This document shows positions 7,615-15,880 of a stretch of DNA of 64,000 nt, piece by piece; position 1 is the first letter of the stretch, and every line of letters begins with the position of its first letter. The notes beneath the pieces were generated by a model. The model was not told the DNA's origin. It saw only the letters and a list, made by a program, of their open reading frames with translations, and searched no databases. Source of the DNA: Bacillus sp. M6-12 (GTDB lineage: Bacteria; Bacillota; Bacilli; Bacillales; DSM-1321); the NCBI RefSeq assembly GCF_002860285.1, contig NZ_PGVF01000001.1:310001-374000 (forward strand). The letters are read 5' to 3'. A program made the translations under genes and the position numbers.

Positions 7615-8892
7615 GTGATAGTAATTTTTGTTTTATTTATTCTTTTTATATGGGTATTAGGAGTGGCATCTCTTGTTCTCATATTAACAAAGAATAAGAA
7701 CACTGCTGAAAACTTACCTATTAAAAGAACTGGAAATTCCTATTTTAAAGTAATTGGAGACAAAGGTTTATATGGTGAGTATTTAACGGTTAAAGAATTA
7801 GATAAAATTCCTGGTAATCATAAAACAATTGTTAATGCGTATATACCGAATGGAAAAGGAGGCACTACTGAAATAGACGTATTGTTTATTCATGAAACAG
7901 GAATATATGTGATAGAATCAAAAAATTATAGTGGATGGATATTTGGTCATGAGTCTGATAAGAACTGGACACAGACTTTCCCAAATGGTCATAAAGAATA
8001 TTTTTATAACCCTATTAAACAAAATGAAGGTCATATGAAAGCATTAAAGAATTTGCTAACTTTTGTTCCTAACCGTTATTTCACATCATTTATTGTTTTT
8101 AGTGAACGATGTGAATTGAAAAATATAACTGTTAATACACCAGATATATTTGTATTAAAGAGATACGATTTGGTAAAAGTTATGAAGAAACAAATTTCAA
8201 AATCAAATAAATTACTAACAACAGAAGAAATCGAAACAATTTATTCGATTATTAAACCATATACCGAAGTAAACGAAGAAATAAAACAACTTCACATTAA
8301 AAATATTGAAAGAAATAAAAATGGAGAAGAGCCTTTACGTGTTGAGCATAAAGATAAAATTGAAAATAAAGGAGAGTTTAAAAAACAACACAAATCCAAA
8401 CCTTCTACAACTAAGAAAAAGAAGAAAATAGAGAAATTAATTCTTAATGCAGTTGTTTTCCTAATTTTATTGGGTGGACTAAATGCTTTTGGCAATAGTT
8501 ATCAAAATTCACTTGAAAGCAAAAGGGAAAAACAAGACATTATTGAAGAAGTACAAACAAATGTACAACAACCACAACAAGAAGTAGAGGTAAAGAAGGT
8601 AGAAACAAACCCATTAGCAATATCAAACCAAGAAATAAATGATAAAATTAAAGAATCACCAAATAGAAGAATAACAGAGAAAGAGGCGTTTCAACTTATT
8701 GATAATCAGTTAGCAAAACCATTTTATCAAGGATTTGAAATGCATCCACTTTCTTCAAGTTCCAAATTTGAAAACAAGACTGATAAGCGTTTCAGTTATT
8801 TCAAAAGCAACGGACCTAATGTACCGTCTGATAAACTCTCTGTACTAATCTCTTATGATGATATAGGGGTAATGGAAATACAATTTCAATAA
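7615..8892 (+). CDS. NERD-domain protein with two membrane anchors
   Basis: 425 aa from GTG; an upstream in-frame ATG precedes the RBS (AAGGAAGGAG) and the paralogue starts at the equivalent position. Order: membrane helix (3-24), NERD domain (about 45-215) with Asp88 (IDVLF), Glu101 and Lys103 (VIESKNYSGW) intact, a charged KKKKK linker, a second hydrophobic helix (about 280-297), a Gln-rich linker and an unrecognised C-terminal domain. NERD belongs to the PD-(D/E)xK nuclease-like superfamily. Such proteins are often placed with DNA processing or defence, but that is inference. Confidence 0.85.
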   Translation: MIVIFVLFILFIWVLGVASLVLILTKNKNTAENLPIKRTGNSYFKVIGDKGLYGEYLTVKELDKIPGNHKTIVNAYIPNGKGGTTEIDVLFIHETGIYVIESKNYSGWIFGHESDKNWTQTFPNGHKEYFYNPIKQNEGHMKALKNLLTFVPNRYFTSFIVFSERCELKNITVNTPDIFVLKRYDLVKVMKKQISKSNKLLTTEEIETIYSIIKPYTEVNEEIKQLHIKNIERNKNGEEPLRVEHKDKIENKGEFKKQHKSKPSTTKKKKKIEKLILNAVVFLILLGGLNAFGNSYQNSLESKREKQDIIEEVQTNVQQPQQEVEVKKVETNPLAISNQEINDKIKESPNRRITEKEAFQLIDNQLAKPFYQGFEMHPLSSSSKFENKTDKRFSYFKSNGPNVPSDKLSVLISYDDIGVMEIQFQ

Positions 8893-8896
8893 TATT

Positions 8897-8927
8897 AGAG
8901 GCTTCCTAAGTATAGGGAGCTTTTTAA
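8897..8927 (+). terminator. Rho-independent terminator
   Basis: AGGCTTCC/GGGAGCTTT stem and T-rich tail. Confidence 0.75.
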
Positions 8928-8996
8928 GTTTTTATAGAAGATGATTAAAGCATCATTTTAAGAAAGAGTTCTTATTTGTTTTGTTAAAGTAGAAAT

Positions 8997-9045
8997 AATG
9001 GAAGTAGTTGTCCTTATTGTTCTGGTAGAAAAAATAAAAATACAA
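8997..9045 (+). pseudogene. Relic of a zinc-ribbon repeat gene
   Basis: This stretch includes GTTGTCCTTATTGTTCTGG, identical to the codons for the GCPYCSG zinc knuckle in the gene at 9.6 kb, with a similar AAAAA continuation. There is no usable frame on either side. The 418-bp gap between genes otherwise holds only two terminator-like hairpins. Confidence 0.5.
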
Positions 9046-9048
9046 AAA

Positions 9049-9083
9049 AGAGTAGAGGCACTGGAATACCTCTACTCTTTTTC
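9049..9083 (+). terminator. Rho-independent terminator
   Basis: Strong AGAGTAGAGG/CCTCTACTCT stem with T5. No intact gene precedes it closely, so it probably belonged to the lost zinc-ribbon gene. Confidence 0.8.
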
Positions 9084-9116
9084 TGTGTTCTGTTTATGTA
9101 ATAAAAAAGGAAGTTA

Positions 9117-9142
9117 AGAACTATTGGTGGTAGTTCTTTTTA
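9117..9142 (+). terminator. Terminator-like hairpin
   Basis: GAACTA/TAGTTC stem with T5, in the same gene-free gap. Confidence 0.6.
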
Positions 9143-9310
9143 TTATGACTACATCAGGAGTTATTTTAACTATACCATAAATAATATTTACTGTAAATAA
9201 AATTTTACAATTTCATATACACATTATATGTTTCTAATTACTTTCCAAATTATAGACTATACCCCTTGATTGTAAGATATAAAAACAATTCTAAAAGGGG
9301 GCATAGCAAT

Positions 9311-9481
9311 TTGGAAAGAAAAGAATACAAGAAAGTTCATCGAATTAACATTAGAGTTAGTAAAGATGAATATGAACAAATTAAAAGACAAGCTAAAGAA
9401 AATAGAATGAATATGACTGATTATCTTCTGATGTTGGTTAGCCATGATGAAGGTGTGAATCACTTTAGGTCTAAAAAATAA
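9311..9481 (+). CDS. Ribbon-helix-helix-type DNA-binding protein (56 aa)
   Basis: TTG start after AAAAGGGGG. The HRINIRVSKDEYEQIKRQAK segment gives the strand and first helix of a ribbon-helix-helix domain, and NMTDYLLMLV gives the second helix, as in plasmid CopG/MobC-like repressors. The size fits a complete RHH repressor. It lies just ahead of the zinc-ribbon/nuclease gene and may regulate it or itself. Confidence 0.7.
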   Translation: MERKEYKKVHRINIRVSKDEYEQIKRQAKENRMNMTDYLLMLVSHDEGVNHFRSKK

Positions 9482-9592
9482 GTATATTATAGGGTAAATC
9501 TGTACAAGACACCCTTTATTTAAATATTCCTTATATATACCGCTTTTGTTGACTATAAGAAATAAAAATCTTATAAAACGGAGGCGGTATTT

Positions 9593-11488
9593 TTGCATGA
9601 AGTAAAGTTAGAAGATAGTTTGGCATATAAAAGACCTGATTTGGTTAAAGAGTGGGATTTCGATAAAAATGGAGATTTAACACCACTTAATGTTACCTAT
9701 GGTAGTGGAAAAAAAGCATGGTGGGTTTGCGAAAAAGGGCATGAGTGGAAAGCTCAAATTAATAGCAGATTTCAAAAAAGTGGTTGTCCTCATTGTTTAA
9801 AAAAAAGAGCTACAAATGAAACGTCATTAGCAAAAAACTATCCAGAATTAGCAAAAGAGTGGCATCCCACTAAAAACAGCTATAAACCAGAAGATTATAG
9901 ATGTAGAAGTCATCAAAAGGTCTGGTGGAAATGCAAACATGGACACGAATGGGAAGCAAGAATCTATTCGAGAGTAGATGGTAGAAATTGTCCTATCTGT
10001 AATTTAGGAAAGCAGACATCATTTCCAGAACAAGTAATATACTTTTATTTGAAACAGTATTTCCCTGATGCTATTAATAGATATAAAGATAAAGAACACC
10101 CATATGAGTTAGACATTTTTATCCCTTCACTAAAGTTAGGTATAGAATATGATGGCGATGCTTATCACAAGGATTTAACAAAAGACATTACAAAAAATCT
10201 ATACTTCAAAGAAAAAATGATTGATTTAGTAAGAATTAGAGAAAAAAAATGTCCTATTCTAACAGACAATAATTCTGTTATATATATTTTACCTGACAAA
10301 AAAGAAACAACTTTAATTGAGGCTCTAAAGTATATATTTTGTTTTATTAATAAAAAATATAATCCTTCATTGGATTTATGTGTTAATAAAATTTTATTTG
10401 ATATATCTAATGACAGAGTTCAAATTTATGAACAATTAGACAGAGGTAAATATGAAAATTCAATTGAAGTAATTAATCCAGAATTAATAAAAGAATGGCA
10501 TCCTACCAAGAATGGAAGTATAAAACCTTCAGGGATAAGTCCATATAGCAATAAAATTCTATGGTGGAAATGTGAAAAAGGACATGAATGGCAATCATTA
10601 GTTGGGAATAGAACACAAGGTAATGGTTGTCCTTATTGTGCTGGACAAAAGGTTTGTGACGATAATTGTTTGGAAACATTAAAACCAGAATTAGCAAAAG
10701 AATGGCATCCCACTAAAAATGAAAAGCTAACAACCAAGCAAGTGACTTGCGGAACTAATAAAAAAGTATGGTGGTTATGTGAAAAAGGACATGAATGGAA
10801 AGCAAGCGTATATACACGTTCTAAAAATATAGGTTGCCCTCAGTGTTCTGGCAGGGATGCCTCACCAGAAAATAATTTATTGTCTAAAAATCCTTTATTG
10901 GCTTCTCAATGGCATCCCACTAAAAATAAAAACGCCCCTGATAAATATACAAAATCAAGTGGAAAAAAGGTATGGTGGTTATGTGAGAAAGGGCATGAGT
11001 GGGAAGCAAGTATTGATAACAGAAGAGGTGGAAGAGGTTGTCCTTATTGTTCTGGAAAAAGAGTTAATATAGAAAATTGCTTGGCAACATTAAAACCAGA
11101 ATTGGCAAAAGAATGGCATCCCACTAAAAATGGAGATATTACACCATATAAGGTAACAAGCGGAAGTAATAAAAAAGTATGGTGGTTAGGAAAATGTGGT
11201 CATGAATGGGATGCTTTCATTGGAAATAGAGTAAAAGGTAGAGGTTGTCCTTATTGTTCTGGAAATAAAGTTAATGCAGAAAATTGTTTAGCAACAATAA
11301 GACCCGAATTGATAGAAGAATGGCATCCCACTAAAAATGGAGATATTACACCATATAAGGTAACAAGCGGAACTAATAGAAAAGTATGGTGGTTATGCTC
11401 TAATGGTCATGAATGGGAAACTGGTATTGTTCATAGGAAAAATGGTAGTGCTTGTCCTATTTGTGTCAGGAAAAAAACTAAAGATTAA
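9593..11488 (+). CDS. Seven-repeat zinc-ribbon protein with embedded Vsr/DUF559-like nuclease domain
   Basis: 631 aa from TTG after ACGGAGGCGG. Two zinc repeats come first (about 9-145), then a nuclease-like domain (about 150-260), then five more repeats (about 290-628). Each repeat (Pfam 'probable zinc-ribbon', PF14311 type) reads (E/Q)WHPTKN, then VWW-x-C-xx-GHEW, then GCP-x-C. The nuclease part has a FPEQ Glu, YELDIFIP and GIEYDG, followed by His, as in Vsr/DUF559 very-short-patch-like enzymes. Repeat 6 has its first Cys shifted (WWLGKCGHEW). Repeats 6 and 7 are nearly identical in DNA, so the array grows by recombination. A half-palindromic TTGACT with TATAAA lies immediately upstream. 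Likely DNA-binding nuclease; target unknown. Confidence 0.8.
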   Translation: MHEVKLEDSLAYKRPDLVKEWDFDKNGDLTPLNVTYGSGKKAWWVCEKGHEWKAQINSRFQKSGCPHCLKKRATNETSLAKNYPELAKEWHPTKNSYKPEDYRCRSHQKVWWKCKHGHEWEARIYSRVDGRNCPICNLGKQTSFPEQVIYFYLKQYFPDAINRYKDKEHPYELDIFIPSLKLGIEYDGDAYHKDLTKDITKNLYFKEKMIDLVRIREKKCPILTDNNSVIYILPDKKETTLIEALKYIFCFINKKYNPSLDLCVNKILFDISNDRVQIYEQLDRGKYENSIEVINPELIKEWHPTKNGSIKPSGISPYSNKILWWKCEKGHEWQSLVGNRTQGNGCPYCAGQKVCDDNCLETLKPELAKEWHPTKNEKLTTKQVTCGTNKKVWWLCEKGHEWKASVYTRSKNIGCPQCSGRDASPENNLLSKNPLLASQWHPTKNKNAPDKYTKSSGKKVWWLCEKGHEWEASIDNRRGGRGCPYCSGKRVNIENCLATLKPELAKEWHPTKNGDITPYKVTSGSNKKVWWLGKCGHEWDAFIGNRVKGRGCPYCSGNKVNAENCLATIRPELIEEWHPTKNGDITPYKVTSGTNRKVWWLCSNGHEWETGIVHRKNGSACPICVRKKTKD

Positions 11489-11499
11489 TCTACTTTTTA

Positions 11500-11532
11500 A
11501 ACACATGATAATTTATCATGTGTTTTCTTTTT
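11500..11532 (+). terminator. Rho-independent terminator
   Basis: ACACATGATAA/TTATCATGTGT stem followed by a T-rich tail. Confidence 0.85.
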
Positions 11533-11573
11533 GCTTATCATATAGAAATTTATAGTGAAAGAGAGGAACAACA

Positions 11574-12131
11574 TTGTCTATAAACAATCTATGTGATATG
11601 TCAAAAGAGGAATTAATGGAGTTAGTAATAAAACAACAAACAATATATCTACATGCTGTATTTTAAACAAGAGCCTTATAAGGTTTATATAGGTAAAACA
11701 CAGGCGTATAACAGCAGAATCACGAATCATAAGAAGCGTTTACGTCAAAGTAAACAAACGAACCAGGAGCTTCAGGAGTTATTCAATATTTATGGAGAAG
11801 AAAACTTAGTAGGGAAGTTATAGAGAAAGTTAATATGGATGACGAAGAAATCCTTAAATATGAGAAACAAATCATCGAATCCTATAAGGATAATTATACG
11901 ATTCTGAACCGAATTCATAATGATACATTTCAAGGTGGCCAACCAAAGGATTTTGTGGATGCTGATAAGTTTGCTGAAATTTATCCATTGTGGAAAACCA
12001 AACAAATAAAAGCCACTAAAGCGATTGAGATTTTAGGAATCAGCACTGGAATGTTTTATCGCAGAGTTCGTGAAATTGAAAATCTGGATTCAAAGACTAA
12101 AATCAAGAGAGATTATAGAAAGAAGGGGTAG
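11574..12131 (+). pseudogene. Frameshifted GIY-YIG endonuclease with C-terminal HTH
   Basis: Reading in three successive frames gives a start (TTG after GAGAGGAAC, SKEELMELVIKQQTIYLHAVF, then stop), a GIY-YIG core (YKVYIGKTQAYNSRITNHK, then stop near 11823), and a tail starting REVIEKVNMDDEEILKYEK. The tail ends with KATKAIEILGISTGMFYRRV, a resolvase-type helix-turn-helix that probably guides target binding. Two frameshifts, near 11660 and 11810, break the gene. The last frame (98 aa from ATG 11835) is open but is only the C-terminal third. Confidence 0.75.
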
Positions 12132-12266
12132 CTCTTTTGTTTATATTATAATGGTTCATTTATGGTGAAAACGAATCTTTTCGGAATATATAGGTGTGAA
12201 ATTTAGGGGTAAGCTGGTATAATCCAGATATATCCCTAAAATACATAAAAAGTTGGTGTTTGGCTC

Positions 12267-12728
12267 ATGAATGATTCTTATAAAGAAATCCTTAAAGAAT
12301 TACATCGTACACGTAAATTTATTCAACCAGATTCACCAAAACTTGATTCAGACCTTCAGCAAATCTTATCAGTGCTTGATACACATGAATTTTTTCTTCA
12401 TTGCAATCTAAACCCTGCAGTCAGCTACAACGAAGCAGTTTTTAAAGCATGTCGTAAGGCTTCTATGTATGTGATTTATTCCATTAGCCATAAACTCCGT
12501 ATGGGTAAATTTAAGCTCCAAGACATTCAAATTTGTGACGGATTTGTTGGGAATACGCCTCATACATGGTTGCTGTTTAAAAACGAACTCTATTTAGACC
12601 TGACATTAGCTCAATTTACCCATTTACCAATACCTGAAATCGCTATTCTTCCAGTTGATTTATCACAAGACCTTTATCAAGTAAATCATACATTTTCATG
12701 GCAAGAATGGGTTCAATTAGAGTCTTAA
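12267..12728 (+). CDS. Putative papain/transglutaminase-fold protein (153 aa)
   Basis: ATG start; the RBS is weak (AGTTGGTG) and a TGGTATAAT -10 box lies about 50 bp upstream. Cys, His and Asp fall in an order seen in cysteine-peptidase-like folds: FKACRKASMYVIY, then NTPHTWLLF, then ELYLDLTLAQF. The HTWLL/LDLTLAQF pair resembles transglutaminase-like or bacterial effector-type peptidases. Activity is inferred only from this motif order. Confidence 0.6.
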   Translation: MNDSYKEILKELHRTRKFIQPDSPKLDSDLQQILSVLDTHEFFLHCNLNPAVSYNEAVFKACRKASMYVIYSISHKLRMGKFKLQDIQICDGFVGNTPHTWLLFKNELYLDLTLAQFTHLPIPEIAILPVDLSQDLYQVNHTFSWQEWVQLES

Positions 12729-12806
12729 GCTATGTAGCTCTTAGACCAATAAATCCACATAATCACCTACTTTTTGTAGAAATATCCTTTAATTCATGCT
12801 ATAATA

Positions 12807-12835
12807 TTGACTAAAGTCAATGAATTTTGAACAAT
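12807..12835 (+). promoter_or_regulatory. Palindromic -35-like element (TTGACTAAAGTCAA)
   Basis: Perfect outer arms of the shared palindrome, 17 bp ahead of AACAAT. A TATAAT also sits just upstream of it (12799-12804), so here the palindrome could instead be an operator over the start site. Confidence 0.5.
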
Positions 12836-12878
12836 TTCATTGATATTTCGATTATTATTGCATAAGGAGGATATTATA

Positions 12879-13175
12879 GTGGCTCTTACGAATAAAGATA
12901 AAAACTTTCTAATTAAATCTATGGCTCAATCAAAAAAGGTGTTGAAAATCTTCGGCAAAGGGATTCCTGAAAAGGATATTGCCTTCTTGCAGTCTATTGA
13001 ACCAGCTATCAAGAGTGATACGCTAAATGAAGACCAAATCAAATTTCTTGTCAAAAACATGAACAGTGTGTACCTTACAACTAAGTCTAAATATGTGAAA
13101 AGGGAATTGATTCCTAACCTCGAAAGTCTATTAGTGACGGAGAAAGAATCGGAGGAAACCCCTGTTGAAGAGTGA
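12879..13175 (+). CDS. Hypothetical protein (98 aa)
   Basis: GTG start after AAGGAGGATATTATA. Helical, Lys-rich N-terminal part, acidic tail (EKESEETPVEE). Its end overlaps the start of the next gene by 11 nt, so the two are translated together. No domain recognised. Confidence 0.8.
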   Translation: MALTNKDKNFLIKSMAQSKKVLKIFGKGIPEKDIAFLQSIEPAIKSDTLNEDQIKFLVKNMNSVYLTTKSKYVKRELIPNLESLLVTEKESEETPVEE

Positions 13176-13473
13176 TTTTTTAACCCAAAAGTTAGCTTTT
13201 GACCTATCTCAACTGCTACCAGGTAGAGCAGTCAATTTAGTATCTTCACCACACATGCCTGGTGAATCACCACGCAAACATACAGCGATTATTAAGGATA
13301 TATCCCCTTTTTCTGTTACCTTGATTATGGTTCATCTTGGCGATTATGAGAAAGATAATTTAACTGGTAAAGTGGAAGAAAAAACATATCCTGTTGAAGC
13401 GTTTGAAGGTATTGGTTGCTATAAGCTGGAACGCCTTTTTGCTAAAGACGAAATAAATGACCAGCAAGAATAA
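13165..13473 (+). CDS. Hypothetical protein (102 aa), coupled to the preceding gene
   Basis: TTG start with CGGAGG 9 nt upstream inside the previous gene. The residues HTAIIKDISPFSVTLIMVHL and TYPVEAFEGIGCYKLERLF suggest a small beta-barrel (Sm/SH3-like) protein. Acidic tail. Function unknown; likely partner of the 98-aa protein. Confidence 0.75.
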   Translation: MKSDFLTQKLAFDLSQLLPGRAVNLVSSPHMPGESPRKHTAIIKDISPFSVTLIMVHLGDYEKDNLTGKVEEKTYPVEAFEGIGCYKLERLFAKDEINDQQE

Positions 13474-13497
13474 GAAGGATTACTCCTTCTTGTTTTA
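13472..13497 (+). terminator. Rho-independent terminator
   Basis: AGAAGGA/TCCTTCT stem with TGTTTT tail, starting at the stop codon. Confidence 0.8.
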
Positions 13498-13529
13498 CAT
13501 AAGAGAAAAATGAATATAGGTGATAAATC

Positions 13530-13940
13530 ATGCTTAAAGTTGTTAAATTAAGAGAAACGAAGCCTGAAATAACCCATAATCAATTCAAAGAACAGTTAAA
13601 GAAACAACGGATGCTTCAACATATGAAACAAGAAGAATTAGCCGAACGTGCAGGATTAACCCGAAGAGAAATTTCTGAATATGAGCTTGGAAAAGAGATT
13701 CCTGATGTGCTAAATCTAAAGAAATTAGCGATTGCTCTTCGTGTGTCAATGGATTATTTATGGGGAGAATCAAATGTTGGAACTGAACAAGAACCTATTA
13801 TGATTCATTTAGAAGACATTGTATCAGGTGACTCCCCTTATGGATTGCAATTGGATGGTTTTATGATTACACCTAAAGAATTGCAAGAAGCCATAGATTA
13901 TATAGCTTTTAAACGATTTCGCAAACCACATAGACAGTAA
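13530..13940 (+). CDS. XRE-family transcriptional regulator (136 aa)
   Basis: ATG start with TAGGTGATAAATC upstream. Residues 20-80 form a Cro/CI-type HTH: KQEELAERAGLTRREISEYE, then GKEIPDVLNLKKLAIAL and MDYLWGE. The C-terminal 55 residues are a small domain ending in basic residues. Targets unknown; it sits at the end of a + strand gene block. Confidence 0.9.
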   Translation: MLKVVKLRETKPEITHNQFKEQLKKQRMLQHMKQEELAERAGLTRREISEYELGKEIPDVLNLKKLAIALRVSMDYLWGESNVGTEQEPIMIHLEDIVSGDSPYGLQLDGFMITPKELQEAIDYIAFKRFRKPHRQ

Positions 13941-13980
13941 AAAGACCCTCTCTTTCCCTGATTGGGTCTCTTTAATTTTA
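13941..13980 (+). terminator. Rho-independent terminator
   Basis: AAAGACCC/GGGTCTCTTT stem with an AT-rich tail, overlapping the end of the XRE gene. Confidence 0.75.
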
Positions 13981-14018
13981 TTTCAAATTGTCGAAAATCG
14001 TCTTTTTCGGAATAAATG

Positions 14019-14032
14019 CGAACATATGTTCT
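14019..14032. promoter_or_regulatory. LexA/DinR-type SOS box
   Basis: CGAACATATGTTCT matches the Bacillus LexA (DinR) operator CGAACnnnnGTTCG at 13 of 14 positions. It lies in a 376-bp gene gap; the nearest gene to the right starts almost 300 bp away. Confidence 0.55.
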
Positions 14033-14110
14033 TGTTCATGTGTACTGATTTTTTATTTTCTTATTCTTCTTGCAATGCTATACATTATGACGGTTCTTTT
14101 AATTACCTAA

Positions 14111-14149
14111 TCTCTCTCCTTTTTTCTCTCCTTTTTTCTCTCCTTTTTC
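14111..14149 (+). repeat. Short tandem repeat of CTCTCCTTTTTT
   Basis: Three consecutive copies of a 12-bp pyrimidine unit in the gene gap before the zinc-ribbon micro-gene. No coding capacity. Confidence 0.8.
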
Positions 14150-14316
14150 TTTAAAATACCTTCTTTTTTTGCGAAAAAGTGCATACCCTCCTCCCTTCAC
14201 CTCTATACTATAAACAATAAAAAAGAGGTCAAACATCCTCAACCCCCCTTCTATTGTTGGTAAATTTATCTATGAGTAATATAAAAATAGATAAAAACAA
14301 GGAGGTGTAACTTATC

Positions 14317-14433
14317 TTGAATCGTAGAAAATTTAAATTAGTTCGTGAAGCTGTTACTCGTTGCTCTGGTTGTGGAAGAATGACAGATGCTTATGGTAGC
14401 AGTTGTGAATATTGTGGTGAACGTGATTTTTAA
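14317..14433 (+). CDS. Zinc-ribbon micro-protein (38 aa), copy 1
   Basis: TTG start after AAGGAGGTGTAACTTATC. The protein has two knuckles, CSGC and CEYC, separated by 10 residues, and basic residues at the N-terminus (NRRKFKLVREAV). An almost identical gene (second copy) lies at 17.2 kb with a similar upstream region and terminator. Small zinc ribbons of this size often bind nucleic acid or a partner protein. Confidence 0.8.
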   Translation: MNRRKFKLVREAVTRCSGCGRMTDAYGSSCEYCGERDF

Positions 14434-14437
14434 AAAT

Positions 14438-14466
14438 GGGATTTCCTTTTGGGAATCCTTTTTTTA
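14438..14466 (+). terminator. Rho-independent terminator
   Basis: GGATTTCC/GGGAATCC stem and T7. Confidence 0.8.
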
Positions 14467-14596
14467 TTCCCTCTTCTTCTCTTTTTTATATCAAATCATG
14501 TTTTCATCTCTATTTATTGTCAAAAACGAAAGAAAATCGTACTATGAGTGAAAGAATGGTATTAAATAAAGAACTTTCATTAAAGGAGATGGGAAT

Positions 14597-15214
14597 GTGG
14601 AGACTTTATCTTTTATAGAAAATGATATTTGGATTTTATTTAATCCTGATGATAGTCGTTATCTAATCAGATTGGAAGACCATAAATCATTGGCTTGTAC
14701 CTTAAAGATTTCAGTTCAGAAAAAAAGAGATGATGAATGGAAACCTTTAGGCACATATTATCATTCATGGTCAAATGAAGAAAAATTTAATCATCATACC
14801 TATCATGTGTTTGTAAAAAAATTCTTAGAAAGTGAAGAATTTAGAGCCAACTTGGAGCAAAACGGTGAAAAATGGGCTGGAACAATTCCCTATCGCAATG
14901 AAAAAGGCGTTAGTCTAAAATGTGCAGATAAAATCCAAGAATTAAACAATAAGAAAACCTATAAATTTAAGGATTTTGCTGAACTTAAAACATATGGATT
15001 CGATAAGTATTCACGAATGAATCTGGAAACCCTTATAGAAATCCTCCCTGAATCCTCATTTAAAGCCATTCAAGAGGCGTTTCCCGATGATAAAGAAATC
15101 CTGTTACGAACGCTAAGATGGAACGCTCGTGGTCTACGAACAGATTTAGCCATTCGGAAGGTCAAAACAGATATAGAGATTGCAATAAACGCTAATCAAG
15201 TCCCTCTCTCCTAA
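14597..15214 (+). CDS. Hypothetical protein (205 aa)
   Basis: GTG start behind AAAGGAGATGGG. The N-terminal 120 residues look like a beta-rich domain with many aromatic residues (YLIRLEDHK, GTYYHSWSNEEKF). The C-terminal half is helical with Leu, Arg and Lys. No family recognised. It has its own promoter region and no terminator was found. Confidence 0.75.
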   Translation: METLSFIENDIWILFNPDDSRYLIRLEDHKSLACTLKISVQKKRDDEWKPLGTYYHSWSNEEKFNHHTYHVFVKKFLESEEFRANLEQNGEKWAGTIPYRNEKGVSLKCADKIQELNNKKTYKFKDFAELKTYGFDKYSRMNLETLIEILPESSFKAIQEAFPDDKEILLRTLRWNARGLRTDLAIRKVKTDIEIAINANQVPLS

Positions 15215-15382
15215 CATTATGGACAAGTCCTTTTAATTGAAGATAATCTGTTTTTCCTCCCTTCTTTATATTCTTATTGAATAGGAATGAATGAGAATAC
15301 CTTCTATTCAATTGTTTATAATAAATTAGTTTTAAAAATTAGGTTATCTTCTTTGAGATAAGTTTTGAAAGGAACAATATAT

Positions 15383-15769
15383 ATGAAATTAATTGATAAA
15401 AACAGTGAATTTGGTGAGATGATTACTATTTTTGAGGAAGATGCTGGTCAAAGTCTTTATTTATCCAAGCTGGATATGCAACGATTGTTTTTAAAGGGTT
15501 GTAACGAAGAAGATGAAAATGAACTTCTCCTCCGCTTGAATACTTATTTAAAACAATTAGTCGTAGCCAGAATCAACTTTATCCATCAAAGGCAAGGATT
15601 TGGGGAGCGTTTATTAGATTTACTGATGAAGTATGGAAAGGAACAAGGTTATAAGCGAATTATGTTTGAATGTGTATTATCAGAACCTCTAAAGAAGTTT
15701 CTAACCAAACATGGTTTTCGTTTAGCCTCTTCTGAACCATTTGAAATGAATTGGATAAAAGAAATGTAA
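15383..15769 (+). CDS. GNAT-like acetyltransferase (128 aa)
   Basis: ATG start after GAAAGGAAC; a TTG 18 nt upstream is less likely. The C-terminal part has the GNAT acetyl-CoA loop in the form RQGFGERLLDLLMKYGKEQG, followed by the beta5 strand YKRIMFECV and the KFLTKHGFR helix-turn typical of the fold. The N-terminal 60 residues are shorter than usual. The acceptor is unknown. Confidence 0.75.
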   Translation: MKLIDKNSEFGEMITIFEEDAGQSLYLSKLDMQRLFLKGCNEEDENELLLRLNTYLKQLVVARINFIHQRQGFGERLLDLLMKYGKEQGYKRIMFECVLSEPLKKFLTKHGFRLASSEPFEMNWIKEM

Positions 15770-15776
15770 TATGTAT

Positions 15777-15815
15777 GCCTTACAATCTATTTTAATTGTA
15801 AGGTTTTACTTTTGT
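15777..15815 (+). terminator. Rho-independent terminator
   Basis: CCTTACAAT/ATTGTAAGG stem and T-rich tail. Confidence 0.85.
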
Positions 15816-15880
15816 GCTATTTTTTAATCTTGAATATATCAATAAAGCCATTACAATATTTATAAGGAGGGAAAGTGAAG

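Noticed and set aside
9549..9577. Palindromic -35 promoter for the zinc-repeat gene
   Set aside because: Only half the palindrome is present, and the -10 box is so near the RBS that the predicted start would cut it.
10857..11072. 71-codon + frame in the zinc-repeat gene
   Set aside because: Out-of-frame reading of the repeat units.
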